Origin: DUQW01 sp050953805
GTDB taxonomy: Bacteria; Bacillota_I; Bacilli_A; Acholeplasmatales; Acholeplasmataceae
Assembly (NCBI GenBank): GCA_050953805.1
Contig: JBMNNE010000002.1
Coordinates: 1-64,000 of the forward strand
Direction of reading: 5' to 3'
DNA length: 64,000 bases
Shown here: positions 30,092 through 39,256 of the stretch, piece by piece
Numbering within the stretch: position 1 is the first letter of the stretch
Layout of the letters: every line of letters begins with the position of its first letter
The notes under the pieces: model-generated
Seen by the model: the letters and a program-made list of their open reading frames with translations, nothing else
The model's database searches: none
What the model was told of the DNA's origin: nothing
Position numbers and translations under genes: made by a program

Positions 30092-31240
30092 TTACTCCTT
30101 GAGATATACACTGTAGATTTTTTGTTTGATTTCGCGATCAACTTGTAATATTTCTTCTAATGTGGGATTTAAAATATTATCAGCTGATAACGTATATTTA
30201 ATAATAATCGATTCAATTTCTAAAAAGCTAATTTTACCTCTTAAAAACAAATCTACCGCTGCTTCATTGCTGGCATTATATACCGTTGGAATAATCCCCC
30301 CGGATTTTCCAACTTCATAAGCTAAATGAAGCATCGGATAACGAACAAAGTCCATTTCTTTAAAAGTTAGCGTATTTGATTCATCAATACTTGGATGATA
30401 ATTCGATGCTTGTGGATAATACAAAACATGATTTAATGGTATCTTCATATCGTTTTTAGAAATACTCATCATTTTAGTACCATCTTTTAAATACACGATC
30501 GCATGTACTAAACTTTCATCATGTAAGATCGTTTCAATTTGATCATAAGGAAATGAAAATAAATAATGAGCTTCAATAACTTCTAAGCCTTTGTTTACCA
30601 TTGTCGCTGAATCAATAGTAATTTTCGGACCCATATGCCAATTTGGATGTTTGAGGGCATCTTCTGGCTTAATATGACGTAATTCGCGGCGCGTTAAGTT
30701 TCTTAACGCTCCACCACTAGCAGTAATAGCTATCTTTTTAACATCTTCGCGTTTAACTTGGCTTAAGAGTTGCCATAAAGCGTAATGTTCACTATCAATC
30801 GGAAGTAACATCACTTGATGTTTTAAAACTAAGTCTTTAATAATTGGACCGGCCATAACTAATGTTTCTTTATTGGCAAGTCCGATGTCTTTCCCACTTT
30901 TAATCGCTTCAACCGTACTTAGAAGTCCACTTGAGCCCGACAAGGCATTAATTAAAAGTCCAGGTTTAGGATATCTAGCAATTTCTAACAAACCTTCATC
31001 CCCATACACAAATTTAATTTTCGGATAAAGTTTTTGATAATTATTTAATTGTTCAACGGTTCTTACGGAACAAATTTCCGGCATAAAGTGTGAAAGAATT
31101 GTATGATTAACTTCATCATGGCGACTTAATGATAATCCCACGACATTAAAATCTTGATTATTATCGAGTAATTCTAAAGTTTGAAGTCCGATTGATCCGC
31201 CCGCTCCTAAAATATAAATGTTTTTTAAATTCCTGGCCAT
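30092..31240 (-). CDS. dxr: 1-deoxy-D-xylulose 5-phosphate reductoisomerase
   Basis: 382 residues. It makes methylerythritol phosphate, the committed step of the MEP isoprenoid pathway. NADPH loop YILGAGGSIGLQTLELL (the usual GSTGSIG reads GAGGSIG), LANKETLVMAGP, the metal ligands in LLPIDSEHYALWQLL, and substrate motifs ITASGGALR and PNWHMGPKITIDSATMVNKGLEVIEAHYLF are all intact. It overlaps cdsA by 16 nt, so translation is coupled. Confidence 0.96.
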   Translation of the reverse strand: MARNLKNIYILGAGGSIGLQTLELLDNNQDFNVVGLSLSRHDEVNHTILSHFMPEICSVRTVEQLNNYQKLYPKIKFVYGDEGLLEIARYPKPGLLINALSGSSGLLSTVEAIKSGKDIGLANKETLVMAGPIIKDLVLKHQVMLLPIDSEHYALWQLLSQVKREDVKKIAITASGGALRNLTRRELRHIKPEDALKHPNWHMGPKITIDSATMVNKGLEVIEAHYLFSFPYDQIETILHDESLVHAIVYLKDGTKMMSISKNDMKIPLNHVLYYPQASNYHPSIDESNTLTFKEMDFVRYPMLHLAYEVGKSGGIIPTVYNASNEAAVDLFLRGKISFLEIESIIIKYTLSADNILNPTLEEILQVDREIKQKIYSVYLKE

Positions 31241-32157
31241 AATGTCGTTAATACTTTGAAAATAAAGATTAAAAAGATTGATCCGAAAATTGCTGAATCA
31301 AACCGATCTAAAATTCCCCCATGTCCTGGGAAAATTGTTCCAAAGTCTTTAATTTCATAAGTTCTTTTTAATTTAGAGGCAAATAAATCTCCTAATTGGG
31401 CGACAATAGAAACCGCTAAAGTAATTGGTAAAATCACTGGAATTAACCGCCAAACTACTGTGCCTCTAATTACTAATGGTTCAAATAATGTAACGACTCC
31501 AACAGGAACAATCGCGCTACTTTCAGCAAATAATGTTCCTAATTGGGTTGGTAAAAAAACAATGCCAAATAAAGTTCCAAAAACTGTCCCAAAGACAGTT
31601 CCGGCAATTGCTCCTTCCCAACTTTTCTTTGGACTAATCGTTGGTGCCATTTTATGTTTACCAAATTTAATACCAAAAAAGTATGCGAACATATCAGTCG
31701 AAATCGTCGTGATAAATAAATATAAGACATATTGTGCCCCTAAAACTCTTAAGAAGGTAATCGCCCCAAAGCCTAACCCTGCATATAAAATCGTTAAAAA
31801 AGAAAAACCTAATTCATGATCTTTAGCTCCAGAATTAAAAATGCATAAAATAAATAATATTAAAACTGTTGGCCACAAAACATATGAAACATTTAATGTT
31901 AAATTTGCAATTAAAGCGTTTGGCCCTTGCCAAACATTACCAACTAATACATAAAAACCGGCAGTTAATAAATAAATAGCCGTTTTAATTAACCAATGCA
32001 ATTGATGTTGTCGTTCATACATTCGAATTAATTCATAAACGGCTGCAATTGATAATAATCCAAACACAACTTGAAATGGAATTAATAAGACATCTAAAAG
32101 AATCAGTGGTATTACAACTAACATCATAATTGTTCCGGTAATCGCTCTTTGTTTCAT
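31225..32157 (-). CDS. cdsA: Phosphatidate cytidylyltransferase
   Basis: 310 residues, integral membrane protein of about eight helices. It forms CDP-diacylglycerol for phospholipid synthesis. The family signature is near the C-terminus: SIVAQLGDLFASKLKRTYEIKDFGTIFPGHGGILDRFDS. Further upstream is GKHKMAPTISPKKSWEGAIAG. No uppS gene precedes it here, unlike in many Bacillota; instead a terminator and a small membrane protein gene lie upstream. Confidence 0.96.
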   Translation of the reverse strand: MKQRAITGTIMMLVVIPLILLDVLLIPFQVVFGLLSIAAVYELIRMYERQHQLHWLIKTAIYLLTAGFYVLVGNVWQGPNALIANLTLNVSYVLWPTVLILFILCIFNSGAKDHELGFSFLTILYAGLGFGAITFLRVLGAQYVLYLFITTISTDMFAYFFGIKFGKHKMAPTISPKKSWEGAIAGTVFGTVFGTLFGIVFLPTQLGTLFAESSAIVPVGVVTLFEPLVIRGTVVWRLIPVILPITLAVSIVAQLGDLFASKLKRTYEIKDFGTIFPGHGGILDRFDSAIFGSIFLIFIFKVLTTLWPGI

Positions 32158-32233
32158 AAAATCTCCTTTTTTAACTCGAACTTATTATAGCATATGTAAA
32201 TATATTTTTACATTAAAATATATTTAAGGCAAA

Positions 32234-32254
32234 GAAAAAGACCATTAAATGGCC
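32234..32254 (-). terminator. Terminator after the 75-residue membrane protein
   Basis: GGCCATTTAATGGTC stem followed by TTTTTC on the minus strand. Confidence 0.6.
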
Positions 32255-32277
32255 TTATCTTTCGATTTATTGTTCAA

Positions 32278-32505
32278 TTAAAACCAAAGTACTTTGTTGA
32301 GTACTAATAATGTAATGATGTCTAATAGCCATAGCCATGGTAATCCGATAACGATTAATATAACCGCTAAAACGACTCCAAGGGTGCTCTTGTCATTCAC
32401 ACTTTTAATTAAACGATAAATAACCCAAAGAATATCTAAAAGAGGTAAAGCTAAAACAACTTTCAACCACTTTGGATTAGCATCCATCCATTTGACAAAG
32501 CCCAT
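32278..32505 (-). CDS. Small two-helix membrane protein, unknown function
   Basis: 75 residues with two hydrophobic segments (WLKVVLALPLLDILWVIYRLI and LGVVLAVILIVIGLPWLWLLDIITLLVL) joined by a short polar loop. AAGGAG precedes the ATG and a terminator follows, which supports a real, separately transcribed gene. Similar short proteins occur in Bacillota, but I do not recognise a named family. Confidence 0.7.
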   Translation of the reverse strand: MGFVKWMDANPKWLKVVLALPLLDILWVIYRLIKSVNDKSTLGVVLAVILIVIGLPWLWLLDIITLLVLNKVLWF

Positions 32506-32600
32506 AATATCTCCTTTCTTTTTATAAACAGTCTGTTTATAAATAGTATAGTCTATTTTGGGCTTATTTACAAATAAATTTCTAAAATAAGTGATTTTTT

Positions 32601-33152
32601 TTATATTGTCATTATTTCTTCGTTTTTTTCTTTAGCTGCATCATCAGTTTTTGAAGAATAATCATCGGTTAATTTTTGAATATCGTCTAAGGCTTTTCTT
32701 TCCATATCTTCTGGAAGCGACAATTTTTTGACTTGATCATTAGCGTCACGACGAATATTTCTAATCGCAACTTTTCCACCTTCAGTTAACTTATCAACTT
32801 CTTTAGTTAAATCACGACGTCTTTGTTCGGTTAACGCCGGAAGCGTTAAGCGAATTCCAACGCCATCATTAGCTGGTGGTAAACCTAAATCACTAGCGTA
32901 AATAGCTTGTTCAATTAGTTTTAAAATCGATTTATCAAATGGTTTAATATATAATTGAACTCCTTCAACAACATTAATTGATGCGACTTGATTAATTGGT
33001 GTTGGAACACCATAATAAGATATTTCAATTCTATCTAATAAACTTGGGTTAGCGCGTCCAGTTCGAATCGTATGAAAGTCTCTTACTAAAGACTTTAGAG
33101 CTTTTTCCATTCTCTCTTCGGTTTCTAATAAAATCATATCTAACATTTCCAT
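32601..33152 (-). CDS. frr: Ribosome recycling factor
   Basis: 183 residues from ATG 33152, which has GGGAGG in the end of pyrH. Earlier in-frame codons would overlap pyrH and lack a site. RRF splits post-termination ribosomes together with EF-G. The hallmark helices are there: MEKALKSLVRDFHTIRTGRANPSLLDRI, YYGVPTPINQVASI, and the C-terminal RRDLTKEVDKLTEGGKVAIRNIRRDANDQ. Its length matches the usual 185. Confidence 0.97.
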   Translation of the reverse strand: MEMLDMILLETEERMEKALKSLVRDFHTIRTGRANPSLLDRIEISYYGVPTPINQVASINVVEGVQLYIKPFDKSILKLIEQAIYASDLGLPPANDGVGIRLTLPALTEQRRRDLTKEVDKLTEGGKVAIRNIRRDANDQVKKLSLPEDMERKALDDIQKLTDDYSSKTDDAAKEKNEEIMTI

Positions 33153-33154
33153 CT

Positions 33155-33871
33155 TTACTTTTCCTCCCACTTAACGACCGTTCCAATTTTTTCACCTAAA
33201 ACAGCTCGTTTAATATTTCCTTTTTTATTCATATTAAAGACTAAAATATCTATTTTATTTTCAATACACATCGCGGCTGCTGTTTGATCGATAACTTGTA
33301 ATCTTTTCTCTAAAACTTCCCGTTGAGTTAATGAGTCAAACATTTTAGCATCACTAAATTTTAGTGGGTCTTTATCATAAACTCCATCAACACCATTTTT
33401 CGCCATTAAGATAGCTTCCATGTTTAATTCAGCGGCACGCAGTGTCGCTGCTGTATCCGTTGAAAAGTATGGTGAACCGGTTCCTCCAACTAAAATTAAA
33501 ACCCGACCTTTTTCTAAATGTCTTAACGCTCTTCTTCTAATATAAGGTTCAGCAACTTTATTAATTTCAATTGCAGTCATTGCCCTTGTTGGAACACCCA
33601 AACCTTCTAATCCATCTTGAAGAGCTAAGCCATTCATGATAGTACCAATCATTCCCATATAATCAGCTTGAGAACGATCCATACCTAACTCTTGACCAAT
33701 GCGGCCTCTAAATAAATTACCGGCACCAACAACGACACCGACTTTTACGCCTAAATCGTGAATTTCTTTAATTTGTTTAGCGATATCTTTAACTGTCTCT
33801 GGACAAATTCCATATTTGCCATCACCTTTTAAAGCTTCACCACTAATTTTTAATATAATTCGTTTATACAT
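33155..33871 (-). CDS. pyrH: UMP kinase
   Basis: 238 residues of the amino-acid-kinase fold. It phosphorylates UMP to UDP. LKISGEALKGDGKYGI is the phosphate-binding start, VGVVVGAGNLFRGR the nucleotide loop, and GTGSPYFSTDTAATLRAAE the UMP-binding segment, followed by KNGVDGVYDKDP. It lies in the conserved tsf-pyrH-frr order. Confidence 0.97.
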   Translation of the reverse strand: MYKRIILKISGEALKGDGKYGICPETVKDIAKQIKEIHDLGVKVGVVVGAGNLFRGRIGQELGMDRSQADYMGMIGTIMNGLALQDGLEGLGVPTRAMTAIEINKVAEPYIRRRALRHLEKGRVLILVGGTGSPYFSTDTAATLRAAELNMEAILMAKNGVDGVYDKDPLKFSDAKMFDSLTQREVLEKRLQVIDQTAAAMCIENKIDILVFNMNKKGNIKRAVLGEKIGTVVKWEEK

Positions 33872-33903
33872 TGATCAATCAGTCCTTTCGCTTGTTAATT
33901 TTT

Positions 33904-34782
33904 TTATTTATTCATTTGAGCGGCGACCTCAGCAGCAAAATCTTCTTCGCGTTTTTCAATGCCTTCGCCAACTTCTAATCTTAAGAATGAAGTAACACTT
34001 GCGTTAACTGACTTTAAATATTGTTTAACTTTTAAATCGGTATCTTTAACATATGCTTGATCCATTAAACATACATCTTCAAAGAATTTGTTTAACCTAC
34101 CAATTACCATTTTTTCAACGATATTAGCTGGTTTACCTTCATTTAGTGCTTGTTGCGTTAAAACTTGTTTTTCATGTTCAACTGTCGCTGCATCAACTGA
34201 AGCACGATCTAAGAATTGTGGTTTAGATGCTGTAACATGCATTGCGATATTTTTCGCAACTTCTTCATCTCCGCCTTTAACAACCGTTAACCCAATAATT
34301 CTACCACCTTGGTGTTTATATAATCCGAAAACTTCATCATCAGCTTTAGTGATTCTTGAAACTCGACGTAAAGTAATCTTTTCACCAATTTTAGCAGTCA
34401 TATTTAATAACATTTGTTCAACATTTAATCTTTCAGCTGGGTTATGAACCGCTAATGCTTCTTCTGTATTAGTTGCGTTAGATTTAATTAAAACTGCACC
34501 GACTTCTTCAACTAACTTAACAAATTCAACATTTTGTGAAACAAAGTCAGTTTCTGAGTTAACTTCATAAACTAAAGCTGTATTGCCTTCTATTACAACA
34601 TTAGCTAATCCTTCAGCTGCAATTCTGCTTGATTTTGAAGCCGCCTTTAAAAGACCTCTTTCTCTTAAAAAGTCAACTGCTTTATCAACATCTCCACCAG
34701 TTTCAACTAATGCCTTTTTGCAATCCATCATTCCGGCTCCGGTTTTATCTCTTAAAATTTTAATTTTTTCAATTGTTGCCAT
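33904..34782 (-). CDS. tsf: Elongation factor Ts
   Basis: 292 residues. It recycles EF-Tu by GDP release. The UBA-like N-terminus (IKILRDKTGAGMMDCKKALVETGGDVDKAVDFLRERG) and the core signature VYEVNSETDFVSQN with EF-Tu contact residues (TDFV) are intact. GGAGGAATATAC precedes the ATG. Confidence 0.97.
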   Translation of the reverse strand: MATIEKIKILRDKTGAGMMDCKKALVETGGDVDKAVDFLRERGLLKAASKSSRIAAEGLANVVIEGNTALVYEVNSETDFVSQNVEFVKLVEEVGAVLIKSNATNTEEALAVHNPAERLNVEQMLLNMTAKIGEKITLRRVSRITKADDEVFGLYKHQGGRIIGLTVVKGGDEEVAKNIAMHVTASKPQFLDRASVDAATVEHEKQVLTQQALNEGKPANIVEKMVIGRLNKFFEDVCLMDQAYVKDTDLKVKQYLKSVNASVTSFLRLEVGEGIEKREEDFAAEVAAQMNK

Positions 34783-34844
34783 GTATATTCCTCCTATTTT
34801 AATTTAATTATACATTTATTTTTACTTTTTAACAAGTTATTGGG

Positions 34845-34871
34845 ATAAAAAGAAGGGATTAAAATCCCTTC
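34845..34871 (-). terminator. Terminator/attenuator between rpsB and tsf
   Basis: GAAGGGATT-TT-AATCCCTTC stem followed by TTTTTA on the minus strand, immediately after the rpsB stop. It would lower tsf transcription relative to rpsB. Confidence 0.8.
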
Positions 34872-34873
34872 AA

Positions 34874-35887
34874 TTAATTTTCCTCTATTAAAGCGATTAA
34901 TTCAGCTTTTCTTAATGCTGAATAACCCGATAATCCACGTTCTTTTGCTAAATCTCTTAATTCAGCAACAGTCATTTGTGATAAATCACTTTCAATTGAT
35001 GGAACTTCTTCTTCGGTTTCTACCTCAACTTCAACTGTTTCTACTTCAGGTTTAACTTCTTTTTTAGCTTTTGGTTTTTCTTCAGTTTGAGGTTTTGATT
35101 TTTTACGAGGTTCACGTTTAACTGGTCTTTCTTGGTCCTTCGTGATAACTTCGCCTTCTAAAATTTGACCTTGATCAATATCTTCATCTTCAAAGTGTTC
35201 AACAACACCACCTTGACCTTCAATAATAGCGTTACCCATAATATCAACAATTAGTTTAACCGCTCTAATTGCATCATCATTAGCTGGGATAACATAATCA
35301 ACATCTTCAGGGTTGCAATTGGTATCAACGATACCAAAAACAGGAATTCCTAGTTTTTTCGCTTCTTTAATTGCGTTGATTTCTTTTCTTGGGTCAACGA
35401 TAAACATTGCTTCTGGTAATTTTTGCATTTCTTTAATACCTGATAAGTTTTTCTCTAGTTTTTCACGTTCTTTATTGAGTTGTAAAACTTCTTTTTTAGG
35501 TAATTTAGCAAACATACCTTCTTCTTCCATTTTGTAAAGATCCTTTAGATATTTGATTGATCTTCTAATGGTTTTAAAGTTAGTTAGAGTTCCTCCTAAC
35601 CATCTTTGGTCAACATAAAATTGACCGGTTTTTTGGGCAACTTCTCTTACAGCTTCTTGAGCTTGTTTTTTAGTTCCGACAAAAATAACTTGTCCCCCAT
35701 CTTGCACAATTTGTAATAGTGCGTGATAAGCCTCGGTAATTTTCTCAGCAGTGATTTTTAAATCAATAATATAAATTCCATTTCTAGCTGTGAAAATATA
35801 AGGCTTCATTCTTGGATCCCATCTTTTAGTCGTATGACCAAAGTGGACTCCAGCTTCCAATAATTGTTTCATTGAAACTACTGCCAT
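34874..35887 (-). CDS. rpsB: Ribosomal protein S2 with C-terminal SAP/Rho_N-like extension
   Basis: 337 residues from ATG 35887 (AAGGAG 9 nt upstream). The first 230 residues are ordinary S2: MKQLLEAGVHFGHTTKRWDPRMKPYIF, FVGTKKQAQEAV, YVDQRWLGGTLTNFKTI, and IPVFGIVDTNCNPEDVDYVIPANDDA. Then follow an acidic and Lys/Pro-rich linker (about 245-300) and a 35-residue tail, MTVAELRDLAKERGLSGYSA...KAELIALIEEN, that looks like the SAP/Rho N-terminal helix-extended-loop-helix fold. S2 is usually about 240-260 residues. The tail might bind nucleic acid; that is inferred. Confidence 0.96.
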   Translation of the reverse strand: MAVVSMKQLLEAGVHFGHTTKRWDPRMKPYIFTARNGIYIIDLKITAEKITEAYHALLQIVQDGGQVIFVGTKKQAQEAVREVAQKTGQFYVDQRWLGGTLTNFKTIRRSIKYLKDLYKMEEEGMFAKLPKKEVLQLNKEREKLEKNLSGIKEMQKLPEAMFIVDPRKEINAIKEAKKLGIPVFGIVDTNCNPEDVDYVIPANDDAIRAVKLIVDIMGNAIIEGQGGVVEHFEDEDIDQGQILEGEVITKDQERPVKREPRKKSKPQTEEKPKAKKEVKPEVETVEVEVETEEEVPSIESDLSQMTVAELRDLAKERGLSGYSALRKAELIALIEEN

Positions 35888-35926
35888 AATATATTCTCCT
35901 TTTCGTTTTTTCTTCTGCTTAACTAA

Positions 35927-35956
35927 TATAATCCACCAATTGGCACTAGGATTATA
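35927..35956 (-). promoter_or_regulatory. Leader hairpin of rpsB
   Basis: TATAATCC and GGATTATA form a perfect 8-bp stem around a 14-nt loop in the 5' leader, between the promoter (35995-36023) and the rpsB start. A second small stem (GTGTG...CACAC-like) is nearby. It could be an S2 autoregulatory site; this is speculative. Confidence 0.35.
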
Positions 35957-35994
35957 CAAACATTAAGCATGTGTATTTTTTTCACACCTTGATA

Positions 35995-36023
35995 AATATA
36001 ACATATTTATACCTTTATTGCAA
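35995..36023 (-). promoter_or_regulatory. rpsB promoter
   Basis: Minus-strand TTGCAA, 17-nt spacer, TATATT. The leader would be about 100 nt. Confidence 0.6.
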
Positions 36024-36075
36024 CTAATAACGCTCATTAAGCCAAGCATCAGCTTAACAAACAATGTTATTTCAT

Positions 36076-36099
36076 AGTAAAATACATGTTTTACTATTT
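36076..36099 (-). terminator. Hairpin at the dut 3' end
   Basis: ATAGTAAAA-N6-TTTTACTAT overlaps the stop of dut and may end the trmFO-xerC-nudix-dut transcript; the T run is weak. Confidence 0.45.
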
Positions 36100-36540
36100 C
36101 CCGCTACTTCCAAATCCACCAGTACGATGATTATTATTAGAAACTTCATCATCAATCGTTATACCATATTTAACAAAAATCCCTTGTGACACTCTTTCTC
36201 CTTTTTTAACTAACACTTCTTGATCAGTAAAGTTGTACAATGGAATCATTAAATGTCCTTCATTATTCGGGTTATTGTAGTAATCGGAATCAACTACTCC
36301 GACACCATTAGACATCATTAGTCCACGCTTCATCGCTAACGATGATCTAGGAAAGACTAATAACACTTCACCTTCGGGAATAGATACTTTTAATCCAGTC
36401 TTAATCAAAACAATCTCTTTCGGCTTAATTAAGACATCTTCAGCACTTGATAAATCATAACCAGCACTGTTTTTAGTGGCTCTTTCAGGGATCTTAATCT
36501 CTTTATCCAAATACTCTTTAATTACTTCAAATTTTCTCAT
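36094..36540 (-). CDS. dut: dUTP diphosphatase
   Basis: 148 residues of the trimeric dUTPase fold. It hydrolyses dUTP to dUMP, limiting uracil in DNA. All five motifs are present: NSAGYDLSSAEDV, PRSSLAMKRG, GVVDSDYYNNPNNEGHL, KGERVSQGIFV and the Gly/Ser tail RTGGFGSSGK. The YNNPNNEGH form is common in Bacillota. It overlaps the nudix gene by 4 nt. Its presence is of interest because the uracil-DNA glycosylase gene 4 kb away is broken. Confidence 0.96.
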   Translation of the reverse strand: MRKFEVIKEYLDKEIKIPERATKNSAGYDLSSAEDVLIKPKEIVLIKTGLKVSIPEGEVLLVFPRSSLAMKRGLMMSNGVGVVDSDYYNNPNNEGHLMIPLYNFTDQEVLVKKGERVSQGIFVKYGITIDDEVSNNNHRTGGFGSSGK

Positions 36541-37067
36541 TTTATCCCTTCCTTAATAATCATTTTTAAAACGATATTCTCTCTAATAATGGTTGTTTTT
36601 GCACCACGCCTTTGATGCATTTCATCTTGTTGAACACTTTGATTATGAGCCAACGCTTTAGCTGGCTCAATCCATAATGGAATTGCACCATGGTCTTCTT
36701 CTCTTTTGTCTAGTTGTTGTTCGCCAAATTCTTCCACTCGACAAATAAAATATTTAGAAATTTGGCGGTATTGTTCACCTTTATAGTGAAAGCTTTTTCT
36801 AACTTCTAAAGTTTGCCCAAAAGCTCTAACAATTTTAATATTCTTCGCCCCAACTTCTTCTCGTAATTCACGATAAAGAGCCCGTTGATAACTCTCATCT
36901 TTTTTGACGCCACCACCAGGAAAGGTGTAATCGTCAAAAACAGGTGAGTAGATCATCAAAACTTTATCATCTTTTAAGACGATTCCGCGCGAAGCTTTCC
37001 GAACCCAGTTATATGAGTTTTTATCTTTAATTCCATCTTCAACAATTATCTCACTTAATTTTCTCAT
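36537..37067 (-). CDS. NUDIX hydrolase
   Basis: 176 residues. The Nudix box is complete: GGGVKKDESYQRALYRELREEVGA, with the REVxEEVG metal-binding glutamates. The enzyme would hydrolyse a nucleoside diphosphate linked to another group. The gene overlaps xerC and dut by 4 nt each and so is coupled to both. A house-cleaning role with dUTPase is suggested only by the neighbourhood. Confidence 0.9.
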   Translation of the reverse strand: MRKLSEIIVEDGIKDKNSYNWVRKASRGIVLKDDKVLMIYSPVFDDYTFPGGGVKKDESYQRALYRELREEVGAKNIKIVRAFGQTLEVRKSFHYKGEQYRQISKYFICRVEEFGEQQLDKREEDHGAIPLWIEPAKALAHNQSVQQDEMHQRRGAKTTIIRENIVLKMIIKEGIK

Positions 37068-37969
37068 TTTTTCCTCATCCTTGGGTTAGTTTTATTGTAA
37101 TTTTCTTTTAATTTTTCAGTTGACACCTGGGTATAAATTTGCGTTGTTTTTAAATGTTTGTGTCCTAATAACTCTTGAACAGTTCGTAAATCCGCTCCAT
37201 GATTTAATAAGGTTGTGGCAAAGGCGTGCCGCAACATATGTGGATGAATTTCAAAAGTTTCACCTGAATCATTAATAATTTTATTTAAAACAACTCTTAA
37301 TCCTCTAGTTGTTAAGTTACCACCTTTATAATTAATAAATAATTTTCTAGAATTCAAATCTTTTCCTTTAGACAACAAAACAGGTCGAGAATAAAGTAAA
37401 TATCTTCTTAAATTATTAATTAATTTATCATGTAAAAAAGCATACCGATCAATTTGTCCCTTACCATGAACAAGTAACTCTTTTCGGTCTAGATGAACAT
37501 CCGATATTTCAAGATTGACTAATTCACTTGCCCTTAATCCACAAGAAAATAATAAATCTAATATAATATAATTTCTTAATCCCAAATGGGTATTTGTATC
37601 AATTGAATTAAATAAATTATCAATTTCATTATCAGAAATAATTCTTGGTAACTTCTTAGAAACTTTTGGATTACTAATTAAAGCGAAAACATTAGTTTTA
37701 ACTAACCCTTCTTTTAGTAAGTATTCGTAAAAACTACGAATTGCAGAAATTTTTCTAGCGACAGTCGATCTTTCAAGTTCTTCATCTAAACCTAAAATAT
37801 AATTTCTCGCAATTCGTTCACTTCTCACTCCTAATAAGTCTTTAGCATACCCTTCATTTACGACGAAATGATAAAAACCCATAATGTCATTTTCATAACT
37901 TTTAATGGTGTGAGGTGAGTAGTTTTTTTCAATTTCTAAATGGTTTAAGTACCTTTTAATTATATCCAT
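37064..37969 (-). CDS. xerC: Tyrosine recombinase XerC
   Basis: 301 residues. The N-terminal SAM-like domain (YLNHLEIEKNYSPHTIKSYENDI) precedes the catalytic domain. The catalytic residues are Arg in SCGLRASELVNL, a Lys in LLVHGKGQIDR, His-x-x-Arg in HPHMLRHAFATTLL, His in LLGHKHLKTTQIY, and the nucleophile Tyr in TQIYTQV. With its partner it resolves chromosome dimers. Its position directly after trmFO (10-nt overlap) is the Bacillota housekeeping position, so this is unlikely to be a mobile integrase. Confidence 0.93.
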   Translation of the reverse strand: MDIIKRYLNHLEIEKNYSPHTIKSYENDIMGFYHFVVNEGYAKDLLGVRSERIARNYILGLDEELERSTVARKISAIRSFYEYLLKEGLVKTNVFALISNPKVSKKLPRIISDNEIDNLFNSIDTNTHLGLRNYIILDLLFSCGLRASELVNLEISDVHLDRKELLVHGKGQIDRYAFLHDKLINNLRRYLLYSRPVLLSKGKDLNSRKLFINYKGGNLTTRGLRVVLNKIINDSGETFEIHPHMLRHAFATTLLNHGADLRTVQELLGHKHLKTTQIYTQVSTEKLKENYNKTNPRMRKK

Positions 37970-39255
37970 TCGTTTTCCTTTTTAAATTTTTCTAATGACT
38001 CAATCGCTCTTTTAGCATAAGCCATTTTCCTTTCTCTTTTCTTAATTTTATTTTCTAAGATCGGTACAATTCCAAAATTAGCATTCATCGGTACAAAATT
38101 ATTGTTTGGTGTTGATACATATCGACTTAGTGAGCCAAGAATTGTCTCACTTGGGAAGTGTAGTGATCCACTATTTTTTAAATTACTATATAAATTAATT
38201 GCCGCTGCAATTCCAGAAGCGGCACTTTCTACATATCCTTCAACTCCAGATATTTGACCAGCTAAATATAAATTTGGGTATTTTTTGAATTGAAAACCAT
38301 TATATAAAATCTTAGGTGAATTAAAATAGGTATTCCGATGAATGACACCGTATCTTAATATTTCAGCATTTTCAAGCCCTGGAATCATGCGAATAACATC
38401 TCTTTGAGCCCCTTGGCGCAGCGATGTTTGAAACCCAACTAAATTATACATCTTATTTGAAAAATCTTCAGGTCTTAACTGAACAACCGCGTAAGGGCGA
38501 TCGCCATTACGCTCTAAACCAACAGGTTTTAACGGACCAAATAACGGTGTTTGATAGCCTCTTTCGGCCATCACTTCAATTGGCATACAAGCTTCAAAAA
38601 TATCTTTTTCAAAGTCTTTTGGGGCATACCTTGGGGCTTTAACTAAAGCCTCATAAAACTGATCGTATTCCTCTTTAGTCATTGGACAATTTAAATAAGT
38701 TCCCTTGCCCTCTTGGTATCGATCTTTAAAATAGCACACATCTAAATTAATTGAATCATATCGAACAATTGGACTTACAGCATCATAGAAGTTTAAATTA
38801 TCTTCCCCCGTCAATTTAAGTAAAGATTCAACCAAATCATTTGAAGCTAAGGGACCAGCAGCAATAATGGTGGGAATCTCTAAATTGATTGCGGTGACTT
38901 CTTCATGAATTAAAGTAATATTTTCATGATTTTTTATTTCATTAGTAAGATAATTGCTGAAGATCTCACGATCCACAATTAAACTTGTCCCACCGGGAAT
39001 ATGAGCCGCTTTTGCGGCTTTCATAACTAGTGAACCTAACATTTCCATTTCTCGTTTTAATAACCCAACAGCCGTCTTTAAATCGTTTGAGCGCAATGAA
39101 TTGGAACAAACTAATTCTCCAAGCAACTCACTTTGATGCGCTTCACTATATTTTAGTGGTTTCATTTCATATAATAAAACTTCAATGCCGCGATTCGCTA
39201 AAAAATAGGCCGCTTCAACACCAGCTAAACCGCCACCAATAACTTTGACTTTCAT
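37960..39255 (-). CDS. trmFO: Methylenetetrahydrofolate-tRNA-(uracil-54-C5)-methyltransferase
   Basis: 431 residues. It is the folate/FAD-dependent enzyme that makes ribothymidine at position 54 of tRNA. The dinucleotide-binding start VKVIGGGLAGVEAAYFLANRG, the signature YSEAHQSELLGELVCSNSLRS (with the catalytic-site Cys) and the C-terminal FAD segment YLAGQISGVEGYVESAASGI are present. A candidate 28-codon leader frame ends 1 nt before its ATG. It heads the trmFO-xerC-nudix-dut operon. Confidence 0.96.
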   Translation of the reverse strand: MKVKVIGGGLAGVEAAYFLANRGIEVLLYEMKPLKYSEAHQSELLGELVCSNSLRSNDLKTAVGLLKREMEMLGSLVMKAAKAAHIPGGTSLIVDREIFSNYLTNEIKNHENITLIHEEVTAINLEIPTIIAAGPLASNDLVESLLKLTGEDNLNFYDAVSPIVRYDSINLDVCYFKDRYQEGKGTYLNCPMTKEEYDQFYEALVKAPRYAPKDFEKDIFEACMPIEVMAERGYQTPLFGPLKPVGLERNGDRPYAVVQLRPEDFSNKMYNLVGFQTSLRQGAQRDVIRMIPGLENAEILRYGVIHRNTYFNSPKILYNGFQFKKYPNLYLAGQISGVEGYVESAASGIAAAINLYSNLKNSGSLHFPSETILGSLSRYVSTPNNNFVPMNANFGIVPILENKIKKRERKMAYAKRAIESLEKFKKENEWI

Positions 39256-39256
39256 T

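Noticed and set aside
37064..37969. Mobile-element integrase that could explain the tRNA-Gly island
   Set aside because: It is in the conserved trmFO-xerC housekeeping position, 20 kb away from the island.
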